Assembly (NCBI GenBank): GCA_023247815.1
Contig: JAHFFS010000042.1
Span: 1 to 9,141 of the forward strand
Direction: 5' to 3'
Source: Candidatus Omnitrophota bacterium
GTDB lineage: Bacteria; Omnitrophota; Gorgyraeia; Zapsychrales; JANLHA01
DNA: 9,141 bases
Positions 1 through 5,812 of the stretch are shown piece after piece. Positions within the stretch are counted from its first letter, which is position 1. Every line of letters starts with the position of its first letter. The notes under the pieces were generated by a model. It saw nothing but the letters and a program-made list of their open reading frames with translations. It was not told the origin of the DNA and did no database searches. Position numbers and translations under genes: made by a program.

Positions 1-2
1 CC

Positions 3-647
3 AACATTGATCAAGTCATCGAACGGTTGCGCAAGGCACTGAAAGGCCTGCCGGATCCTTCGGTCACCTTGGTTGGTAAACGCTGGCAGAGTCCTTTTTT
101 GGTCTTGATCTCTTGCATCATGAGTTTGCGCACGAAAGATGAAACTACACTACCGGCGGCCGAACGTTTGTTCGCGGTGGCCGATACGCCGGCTACGATG
201 TTGAAGATTCCGACGGAGAAATTGGAAAGATTGATTTATCCAGTGGGTTTTTATAAAACCAAGGCCAGGACGATCAAAGGGATTTGTCATGATGTTTTAG
301 AAAAGTTTGACGGTCAAGTGCCGAATGATTTGGACACTTTGCTTTTGATGAAAGGGGTTGGGCGTAAGACCGCGAATTTGGTTTTGACCGAAGGTTTTGG
401 GATTCCGGCGATGTGTGTCGACACGCACGTGCATCGGATCTCTAATCGTTTTGGTTATGTTAAAACTAAAAATCCGGAAGAAACAGAATTTGTTTTGCGA
501 AATCAGTTGCCTAAAAAATATTGGATGCGGTATAACGCGCAGCTTGTCACGTGGGGACAGAATATCTGCCGGCCGATTTCGCCGTTTTGTTCACGCTGCC
601 CCATCACGCGTTTTTGCGGCCGGGTCGGGGTCATGGCGACCCGATAA
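3..647 (+). CDS. nth: Endonuclease III, DNA glycosylase/AP lyase (5' end outside window)
   Basis: Base-excision-repair enzyme that removes oxidised pyrimidines and cuts the resulting abasic site. The reading frame is open from base 3, so the true start lies upstream; numbering here runs from the TTG at 27. Visible features are the helix-hairpin-helix LMKGVGRKTA (about 107-116) with catalytic Lys114, catalytic Asp132 in VDTHVHR, and a C-terminal [4Fe-4S] motif C-x6-C-x2-C-x5-C (Cys181, 188, 191, 197). Lys, Asp and all four Cys keep a constant offset of 6 from E. coli Nth as recalled, so only a few N-terminal residues are probably missing. The family segment usually read as SAQATD is SLRTKD here, which puts Arg where the DNA-inserting Gln normally sits. 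The next gene is 113 bases downstream behind its own promoter, so the two are probably not co-regulated. Family assignment is secure. Confidence 0.96.
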   Translation, partial: NIDQVIERLRKALKGLPDPSVTLVGKRWQSPFLVLISCIMSLRTKDETTLPAAERLFAVADTPATMLKIPTEKLERLIYPVGFYKTKARTIKGICHDVLEKFDGQVPNDLDTLLLMKGVGRKTANLVLTEGFGIPAMCVDTHVHRISNRFGYVKTKNPEETEFVLRNQLPKKYWMRYNAQLVTWGQNICRPISPFCSRCPITRFCGRVGVMATR

Positions 648-706
648 CAGGAAGTCTTTCATCCATTACTTTTTGAGAGGACGAGCATTTTTTACATTAT
701 TTATGA

Positions 707-735
707 TTGTTTTTTTATTTAAATGTGGATAGAAT
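707..735 (+). promoter_or_regulatory. Candidate sigma-70-type promoter for the ligase-kamA pair
   Basis: TTGTTT (707-712) and TAGAAT (730-735) are separated by exactly 17 bases. The -10 box matches the consensus at five of six positions and the -35 box at three of six. The stretch around 688-724 is very AT-rich, as promoter regions often are. The Shine-Dalgarno AAGGAGA (743-749) and the ATG at 761 follow at suitable distances. No convincing rho-independent terminator for nth is seen in 648-706. This is a motif reading only. Confidence 0.5.
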
Positions 736-760
736 GATCAACAAGGAGACAATTTAAGCA

Positions 761-1792
761 ATGAAAATCGGATTTACTTATAACAGCAAAACGGACTGGG
801 TGCTTTCTGCAAACGATCCGCTTGACGCTAACGCCGAACTTGATAAGCCAAAGACCATTGAGTCAATCATCAAGGCCTTTGAATGGGGCGGCCATCAGGT
901 GAAGCGCATCGGCAACGTCGATAATTTATTAGCACAGCTTGATGATCTTGATGTGGACATTGTCTTCAATATTTGCGAAGGTTTCCGCGGTCGTAATCGT
1001 GAGTCGCAAGTCCCGATCCTTTTAGAGATGCGCGGGATCCCTTTTGTTGGTTCCGATGCCTTGACCTTGGGCATTACTTTGGACAAGGCCGTCGCTAAAA
1101 AATGTTTTATCGCCGATGGTTTGCCCACACCCTCCTTTGCCCTGATGCATAAAGTGAGCGATTGCGACGCGATCGGTCATTTGCGTTTCCCGTTGATTGT
1201 TAAAACTTGTCATGAGGGAACGTCCAAGGGATTGACCGACCAATCGCGGGTGGAAACTCCGGAACGGTTGAGGCAGCAAGTTGAATACATCATTCGAACG
1301 TATCGTCAACCAGCCTTGGTGGAAGAATTCATTTCAGGGACGGAATTTACTGTTCCGGTTTTAGGCAATGATCAGCCGCAGGCCATGCCAGTGGCCCAGG
1401 TGTGCATGGATGGCAGCACGGATTTGGGAGATAAATTTTATACCTTCGCGCGCGTCTGTTCGCCCAATTTGCGATACGTGTGCCCGGCGAAGCTTTCGCG
1501 AGAAGCGGCCAAAGAAATTCAGAATCTGGCGGTGCGGGCTTACCAGTCCGTCGGTTGCCGGGATTTTGGCCGGATCGATTTTCGAGTTGACCGTCAGGGC
1601 CAACCGTACATTTTAGAAATCAATCCCTTGCCCTCGTTGGATGGCGAGGATGTTTTTAATATTTTCCCAAAGCTCTTGGGTTCATCATATAACGCGGTGC
1701 TTAATCAAATCATCGATTTTGCTTGCCATCGTTATGGTTTAAAATCGTCAGAAAAAGCAACGGCGATATCCCATCCGCAGGAAAGGAGATAA
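761..1792 (+). CDS. ATP-grasp ligase, D-Ala-D-Ala ligase superfamily, substrate unknown
   Basis: A 343-residue cytoplasmic ATP-grasp enzyme that should join a carboxylate to an amine through an acyl phosphate. The start is supported by AAGGAGA 11 bases upstream. Superfamily features are the EGFRGRNRESQVP segment (73-85), VKTCHEGTSKG (147-157, with Lys148 and the serine loop), VEEFISGTEFTV (187-198), and GRIDFRV...ILEIN with Arg271, Asp273, Glu286 and Asn288 for metal and nucleotide. Against E. coli DdlB from memory, several signatures are missing. The N-terminal GG-S-E-VS motif is absent, the Lys-Tyr pair of the omega loop reads Arg-Val (231-232), and the Ser-Leu that grips the acceptor carboxylate is replaced by an acidic LDGED (293-297). 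The name Ddl would therefore overstate the evidence. The gene abuts kamA with no spacer and both appear to share one promoter, so an amino acid substrate such as lysine or beta-lysine is possible. That is inference. Confidence 0.85.
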   Translation: MKIGFTYNSKTDWVLSANDPLDANAELDKPKTIESIIKAFEWGGHQVKRIGNVDNLLAQLDDLDVDIVFNICEGFRGRNRESQVPILLEMRGIPFVGSDALTLGITLDKAVAKKCFIADGLPTPSFALMHKVSDCDAIGHLRFPLIVKTCHEGTSKGLTDQSRVETPERLRQQVEYIIRTYRQPALVEEFISGTEFTVPVLGNDQPQAMPVAQVCMDGSTDLGDKFYTFARVCSPNLRYVCPAKLSREAAKEIQNLAVRAYQSVGCRDFGRIDFRVDRQGQPYILEINPLPSLDGEDVFNIFPKLLGSSYNAVLNQIIDFACHRYGLKSSEKATAISHPQERR

Positions 1793-2983
1793 ATGAATCC
1801 CGTCGATACGTTAAGTTTGCCTTTAACTGAGCACAAGATCGTTAAGGCGAAGCCAAAGATCAAACTTACTCCGTCGGAAAAACGCGTTTTAAAGTATTTT
1901 CCTGATGCCACGGAAATCGATTGGGAAGACTGGCGCTGGCAGCTGCGGCATCGGATTAAGACCAAAGATGTGATCGCGCAGATGATGTCATTGACTCCTC
2001 AGGAAGAACGCGGCATCGGCGGAGCAGGCGGGAAACTCACGATGTCCATCCCGCCGTATTTCGCAAGCCTCATCGATCCTGAGGATCCGCAATGTGTCAT
2101 TCGTTTGCAATCCGTGCCCCTGGACAATGAATTGGAAGTGGCTCCCGAGGAGATGAAAGATCCGTGCGGCGAGGATAAAAATTCGCCGGTCCACGGGTTG
2201 GTTCATCGTTATCCTGATCGGGTCTTGTTTCTGGTCAACGAAATGTGTGCGATGTATTGCCGGTATTGCACACGTTCGCGGATGGTGGGTGATGGGAAGC
2301 GAACATTGAGCACCGCCACGTATGAAGCGGCTTTTGATTATATCCGTTCGCATCGGGAAATCCGTGATGTCTTGATTTCGGGCGGCGATCCTTTGACTCT
2401 TGCTGACAGTCTTTTGGAATACATCATTAAAAATTTGAAGGCCATCAAACATGTCGAGTTTGTCCGGATTGGTTCGCGCATTCCGGTCACGCTCCCGCAG
2501 CGGGTCACTTCGGAGTTGGTGGCGATGCTCAAAAAATATTCGCCGATCTGGATGAGCATCCATTTCAATCATGCCAAAGAAATCACCGAACGGGTGAAAT
2601 ACGCCTGCAATCTCATCGCCGACCATGGCATCCCGATGGGCAGCCAGACCGTGCTTTTAAAAGGGATCAATGATGATCCAGCGACGATGAAGCAGCTCAT
2701 GCACGAACTTTTGAAAATCCGCGTTCGGCCCTATTACATTTATCAGTGCGATCCGATCCTCGGATCAAGGCATTTTCGCACCCCCATCAGCGTCGGGATT
2801 AACATCATGAAAAATTTGCGCGGTTTCACCACTGGTTACGCGGTCCCGACGTTTGTGATCGACGCCCCGGGAGGCGGAGGCAAGGTCCCTTTGAGTCCCA
2901 ATTACATTGTTTCGCAGGATGACGACAAAGTCGTTTTGAAGAATTTCGCCGGGGACGAGTATACGTATTACAATCCAGACTGA
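1793..2983 (+). CDS. kamA: L-lysine 2,3-aminomutase (radical SAM, PLP-dependent)
   Basis: A 396-residue enzyme that converts L-lysine to L-beta-lysine with a [4Fe-4S] cluster, S-adenosylmethionine and PLP. The cluster motif is C152-AMY-C156-RY-C159, followed by Arg161, which should bind substrate carboxylate. The PLP lysine is Lys364 in DAPGGGGK. Asp320 (YQCD) and Asp357 (DAPG) match the two aspartates that hold the lysine side-chain amine in the Clostridium subterminale enzyme. All these residues keep a constant offset of 27, which argues for lysine rather than glutamate as substrate. The C-terminus stops at about residue 369 of the clostridial numbering, so the tail carrying the zinc-binding cysteines is absent. 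The ATG directly follows the TAA of the ligase gene, and AAGGAG (1783-1788) lies 4 bases upstream, inside that gene's end. EpmB, which modifies elongation factor P, is a relative, but no epmA or efp is in the window. Confidence 0.94.
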   Translation: MNPVDTLSLPLTEHKIVKAKPKIKLTPSEKRVLKYFPDATEIDWEDWRWQLRHRIKTKDVIAQMMSLTPQEERGIGGAGGKLTMSIPPYFASLIDPEDPQCVIRLQSVPLDNELEVAPEEMKDPCGEDKNSPVHGLVHRYPDRVLFLVNEMCAMYCRYCTRSRMVGDGKRTLSTATYEAAFDYIRSHREIRDVLISGGDPLTLADSLLEYIIKNLKAIKHVEFVRIGSRIPVTLPQRVTSELVAMLKKYSPIWMSIHFNHAKEITERVKYACNLIADHGIPMGSQTVLLKGINDDPATMKQLMHELLKIRVRPYYIYQCDPILGSRHFRTPISVGINIMKNLRGFTTGYAVPTFVIDAPGGGGKVPLSPNYIVSQDDDKVVLKNFAGDEYTYYNPD

Positions 2984-3034
2984 ATTCCTTTGATCAGCCC
3001 ATTTCCGAACGGAATGTGACCGAAATATAGAGTT

Positions 3035-3337
3035 ATGAAGAAGATTGAAGCCATTGTCCGTAAAGAAAAGTTTGAGGAAGTTTGCCAGGCTTTGGAAAAT
3101 TCGGGAATTGGCGGCGTGACGGTGACCGAAGCCAAGGGTTTCGGCAACCATCGCAACGGGCTCAAACCGAAGATGAAGATCGAGATTTACGTTGATGAAT
3201 TTCAGATCGAGCGGATTGTCGATGTGATCCGTCGGACCGCGAAGACCGGGACCACTGGTGACGGAAAGATTGCGGTTTTGGATCTGGAAAAGCTTTATAA
3301 GATCCGCACGGGCGAAGAAGGAGCCGCGGCGATTTGA
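3035..3337 (+). CDS. P-II family nitrogen regulator with a shortened T-loop
   Basis: A 100-residue signal-transduction protein of the GlnB/GlnK family. These act as trimers that bind ATP/ADP and 2-oxoglutarate and control nitrogen enzymes or transporters. The N-terminus MKKIEAIVRKEKFEEV, the TVTEAKGFG strand (29-37), the B-loop TGTTGDGKI (71-79) and the C-terminal IRTGEEGAAAI are all typical. Aligned by eye to the 112-residue E. coli GlnB, residues 38-56 are reduced to seven residues (NHRNGLK). The tyrosine modified by GlnD (Tyr51) and Tyr46 are missing. The phosphate-contacting Arg101 is Lys89; Arg103 is kept as Arg91. Both flanks align without a break, so this is a clean in-frame loss and not a frameshift. 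The RBS is weak. A short palindrome, TTCCG-AA-CGGAA, lies at 3003-3014. No amtB or glnA is nearby, so the usual partner is not indicated. Confidence 0.92.
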   Translation: MKKIEAIVRKEKFEEVCQALENSGIGGVTVTEAKGFGNHRNGLKPKMKIEIYVDEFQIERIVDVIRRTAKTGTTGDGKIAVLDLEKLYKIRTGEEGAAAI

Positions 3338-3402
3338 AGTGCAGGCGGTCGCTTCTCAAACCATTCGAGCCGTGGTTGTCCAATGCGATGCTTTTCTCAT
3401 GC

Positions 3403-3431
3403 TTGACTTACAATAGCGAAGAGCGTAAGAT
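3403..3431 (+). promoter_or_regulatory. Candidate sigma-70-type promoter for rpsU
   Basis: TTGACT (3403-3408) and TAAGAT (3426-3431) are separated by 17 bases, matching the consensus at five of six and four of six positions. A transcript starting near 3438 would have a leader of about 44 bases before the rpsU ATG at 3482. The leader holds AAGGAAGG (3458-3465) and GGTGA (3468-3472), both complementary to parts of the 16S rRNA 3' end. The remainder of the 144-base gap after the P-II gene shows no convincing terminator. Confidence 0.6.
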
Positions 3432-3481
3432 ATATTTTCGTAAGACCCATTCAAATTAAGGAAGGCTGGTGAGATCATTCT

Positions 3482-3643
3482 ATGGTAGAAGTCAAAATTA
3501 CTGATAAACATGGCTTTGAAAAGGCCATGCGCATTTTTAAAAAGCAGTGTCAGAAAGAGGGCTTTTTAGTTGAATTGAAAGAACGACGTTACTATTCAAA
3601 GCCATCCGAGCGCAAACGACGCACCGGCAGCAAAAGAAGCTGA
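3482..3643 (+). CDS. rpsU: 30S ribosomal protein S21
   Basis: A 53-residue basic protein, MVEVKITDKHGFEKAMRIFK at its start, of the S21 family. S21 binds the small ribosomal subunit near the 16S rRNA 3' end and helps initiation. The family pattern is clear: a short N-terminal strand, then FEKAMRIFKKQCQKEG (12-27), then ELKERRYYSKPSERKRR (31-47), and a strongly positive C-terminus. The length is slightly under the common 55-70 residues. The GGTGA at 3468-3472 sits 9 bases before the ATG and can pair with the anti-Shine-Dalgarno tail. The gene has its own good promoter and a stem-loop over its stop codon, so it is probably transcribed mainly as a single gene. Its P-II and PfpI-type neighbours have no obvious functional link. 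Confidence 0.93.
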   Translation: MVEVKITDKHGFEKAMRIFKKQCQKEGFLVELKERRYYSKPSERKRRTGSKRS

Positions 3644-3652
3644 TCGTCGTTT
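3614..3652 (+). terminator. Stem-loop over the rpsU stop codon, possible terminator or attenuator
   Basis: AAACGACG (3614-3621) pairs perfectly with CGTCGTTT (3645-3652). Inside it, CAGC (3628-3631) pairs with GCTG (3639-3642) around a seven-base AAAAGAA loop. An asymmetric internal loop of six and two bases separates the two stems. The right arm ends in TTT, and the following CCAGATTTTC is only moderately T-rich, so termination may be partial. The rpsU TGA (3641-3643) lies in the inner stem. No energy calculation was done. Confidence 0.4.
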
Positions 3653-3704
3653 CCAGATTTTCAAATAACATCCTATTGGATTCCACAAGAGCTTTGTATC
3701 TTTG

Positions 3705-4229
3705 ATGGAAAAACCTCGTCGAAAGATTGCCATCCTTGTTGAGGACCTTTATCAGGTCTTGGAGGTGTGGTATCCGCTTTTGCGGCTGCAAGAGGCTGGG
3801 ATTGCGGTTACCACCATCGGCACCGGCAACAAGAGCACCTATGGCAGTAAAGAAGGTTACCCCATCACTGTCGATACCTCCATTCAAAAAGCGAAGGTAA
3901 CGGATTTTGATGGTGTCATCATCCCCGGAGGTTATGCCCCGGATATTCTGCGGCGCTACGACGAGGTCGTGGCTTTTGTCAAACGTCTTTATCTTGACGG
4001 ACGGGTCGTTGCCGCGATTTGTCACGGCGGATGGCTTTTGGTTTCCGCCGGTATCGTCAAGGACCAGCAAGTGACTTGCTTTTATGCCATCAAAGATGAT
4101 TTGATCGCCGCTGGCGGCCACTATGTTGACCACGAAGTCGTTGTTGATCAGAACCTCATCACGTCCCGTAAACCTGAGGATTTGCCGCGGTTCGTTCAAG
4201 AGATCATCAAACTCGTCGAGAGAAGTTGA
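3705..4229 (+). CDS. PfpI/DJ-1 family protein (class I amidotransferase-like fold)
   Basis: A 174-residue cytoplasmic protein of the DJ-1/ThiJ/PfpI superfamily. Members act as glyoxalases, reported deglycases, proteases or stress proteins, so the activity cannot be read from sequence. Numbering is from the ATG at 3705; a TTG directly before it would add one residue. The nucleophile elbow AAICHGGWLL carries Cys106 followed by His107. GGYAPD (75-80) matches the PfpI segment GG-x-APE, with Asp for Glu at the position that supports the active site. The early acidic patch LVEDLYQVLEVWYP (11-24) resembles the part of PfpI proteins that contributes a glutamate near the cysteine. No signal peptide is seen. 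The RBS is weak (AAGAG 13 bases upstream). The gene lies 61 bases after rpsU and 15 bases before purH, so readthrough into purH is plausible. Confidence 0.88.
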   Translation: MEKPRRKIAILVEDLYQVLEVWYPLLRLQEAGIAVTTIGTGNKSTYGSKEGYPITVDTSIQKAKVTDFDGVIIPGGYAPDILRRYDEVVAFVKRLYLDGRVVAAICHGGWLLVSAGIVKDQQVTCFYAIKDDLIAAGGHYVDHEVVVDQNLITSRKPEDLPRFVQEIIKLVERS

Positions 4230-4244
4230 TCAAGATAGGATTTT

Positions 4245-5804
4245 ATGATTAAAGTCAAACGAGCGCTTTTGAGTGTTTCGGACAAAATCGGTTTGGCTGA
4301 TTTTGCCAAAGGCCTGCATGCCTTAGGGGTCGAGATGCTTTCGACCGGCGGAACCGCCCGGAGTTTGATGGCGGCCGGACTTCCCGTCAAAGACGTTTCT
4401 GAATATACCGGATCACCCGAAATCCTCGACGGCCGTGTGAAAACCCTCCATCCAAAGATTTATGCTGGTTTGCTGGCTCGACGAGATGATGTAGGGCATC
4501 TTCGGCAATTGGAAGAAGGGAATATCCTGTTGATCGACTTGGTCGTCGTGAACCTTTATCCGTTCGCGAAGGTGATCCAGAAAAGGAATGTGAGTTTGGA
4601 TGAGGCGGTTGAGAATATTGACATCGGTGGGCCGTCGCTGCTGCGGGCGGCCGCGAAGAATTACCGCAGTGTCGCCGCGGTCTGCAATCCGCAAAAATAC
4701 GCTGACATCCTAAAAGAGCTGCAAGATAACAGTGGGCTTTTATCCGACGCGGTGTTATTGAATTTGGCGATGGAGGCCTTTGAACACACGGCCCAGTATG
4801 ATCAAATGATTTTCAGTTATTTCCAATCGTTGATGATTGGGAGTGATGGGTTTTCTTCTTTGCCAAAGGAGCTATTTCTCAAATACCAAAAAGTCCAGGA
4901 TTTGCGTTACGGTGAAAATCCCCATCAGGCCGGGGCTTTTTATCACAACCAGGGCCATGATGGAGGATTGCCGCTGATTCAGCAGCGGCATGGAAAAGAG
5001 CTGTCTTTCAATAATTTGTTGGATTTGAACGCCGCCTTAGCGGTCGTCAATGATTTCGCGCAACCAGCCGCGGTCGTGATCAAACATAGTAACCCGACGG
5101 GTGTCGCGGTCGGGGACACACTCCAATCGGCATTCAAGGACGCGTTGAGCTGTGATAAACTTTCCGCCTTTGGCGGGATCATTGGTCTTAATCAAACGGT
5201 TGATCGGGAAACGGCGGAAGCGATTTCGGCCAGCGGTTTTATGGAAAGTGTCGTGGCCCCGGGGTATCAAGAAGCAGCCTTCAAAATTTTAGCCAAAAAG
5301 AAAAACTTGCGCATTATGCAGATCAAGTTGGACGCGTTCTCAATTAATAAATTTGACTTCAAGATCGTTGAGGGTGGGTTGCTTTTTCAAGAAGCGGACC
5401 GAAATCTTTTAAACATGAATGATGTGAAGATTGTCACCTCGCGTAAGTTAACAAAAATACAGGAAGAAAGCATTCAGTTTGGATGGAAGGTTGTCAGGCA
5501 TGTCCGGTCCAACGCGGTCATTCTGGTGAAGGGTCGAAAGACCGTCGGGATTGGCTGCGGACAGACGAGCCGCATCGAAAGTACGCAAGCCGCATTGCAA
5601 AAGGCCGGAAAGCGGGCCGCGGGGGCCATCATGATTTCCGATGCCTTTTTGCCCAAGGTCGATAATGTCACTGTCGCGGCAAAGGCTGGAGTCAAAATCA
5701 TTGTCCAGACCGGCGGGTCGATTGTCGACGAGGAAGTCATCCGCGCTGCCGAGAAAGCCAAGATCGTCATGGTGATGACCGGTGTTCGACATTTCAAGCA
5801 TTGA
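4245..5804 (+). CDS. purH: Bifunctional AICAR formyltransferase/IMP cyclohydrolase
   Basis: A 519-residue enzyme for the last two steps of IMP synthesis. The C-terminal domain formylates AICAR with 10-formyl-tetrahydrofolate and the N-terminal domain closes the ring. The IMP cyclohydrolase part (about 1-190) shows RALLSVSDKIGL, STGGTARSL (33-41), EYTGSPEILDGRVKTLHPKI (53-72) and IDIGGPSLLRAAAKNY (125-140). The transformylase part shows RYGENPHQAGAFY (221-233), SFNNLLDLNAAL (254-265), the catalytic Lys280-His281 pair in VIKHSNPTG, DKLSAFGGIIGLN (304-316) and the terminal TGGSIVDEEVIRAA...TGVRHFKH signature. The usual NPCG is NPTG here. Length is normal and the protein looks intact. TAGGA lies 4 bases before the ATG. 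The stop falls 8 bases before the chosen folC start, so the two genes are probably co-transcribed. Confidence 0.97.
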   Translation: MIKVKRALLSVSDKIGLADFAKGLHALGVEMLSTGGTARSLMAAGLPVKDVSEYTGSPEILDGRVKTLHPKIYAGLLARRDDVGHLRQLEEGNILLIDLVVVNLYPFAKVIQKRNVSLDEAVENIDIGGPSLLRAAAKNYRSVAAVCNPQKYADILKELQDNSGLLSDAVLLNLAMEAFEHTAQYDQMIFSYFQSLMIGSDGFSSLPKELFLKYQKVQDLRYGENPHQAGAFYHNQGHDGGLPLIQQRHGKELSFNNLLDLNAALAVVNDFAQPAAVVIKHSNPTGVAVGDTLQSAFKDALSCDKLSAFGGIIGLNQTVDRETAEAISASGFMESVVAPGYQEAAFKILAKKKNLRIMQIKLDAFSINKFDFKIVEGGLLFQEADRNLLNMNDVKIVTSRKLTKIQEESIQFGWKVVRHVRSNAVILVKGRKTVGIGCGQTSRIESTQAALQKAGKRAAGAIMISDAFLPKVDNVTVAAKAGVKIIVQTGGSIVDEEVIRAAEKAKIVMVMTGVRHFKH

Positions 5805-5812
5805 TTCCACCG

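Noticed and set aside
397..732. A 111-codon + strand frame overlapping the end of nth and running into the gap
   Set aside because: It overlaps the iron-sulfur motif of nth in another frame, and its only feature is a hydrophobic end from AT-rich promoter DNA.
1988..2626. A 212-codon open frame on the - strand inside kamA
   Set aside because: It is antisense to the radical SAM core, with no family motif or RBS; it reflects the G+C bias of the real gene.
3333..3360. Possible terminator after the P-II gene (GAAGTG/CGCTTC stem)
   Set aside because: The stem has six pairs including one wobble and is not followed by a T-run, so it cannot be called a rho-independent terminator.
3676..3702. Promoter for the PfpI-type gene (TTGGAT...TATCTT)
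   Set aside because: The spacing is 15 bases and the transcript would start after the ATG.
3537..4199. A 220-codon open frame on the - strand opposite rpsU and the PfpI-type gene
   Set aside because: It lies fully antisense to two genes with clear family motifs, shows no recognisable domain, and has the composition of a frame shadow.
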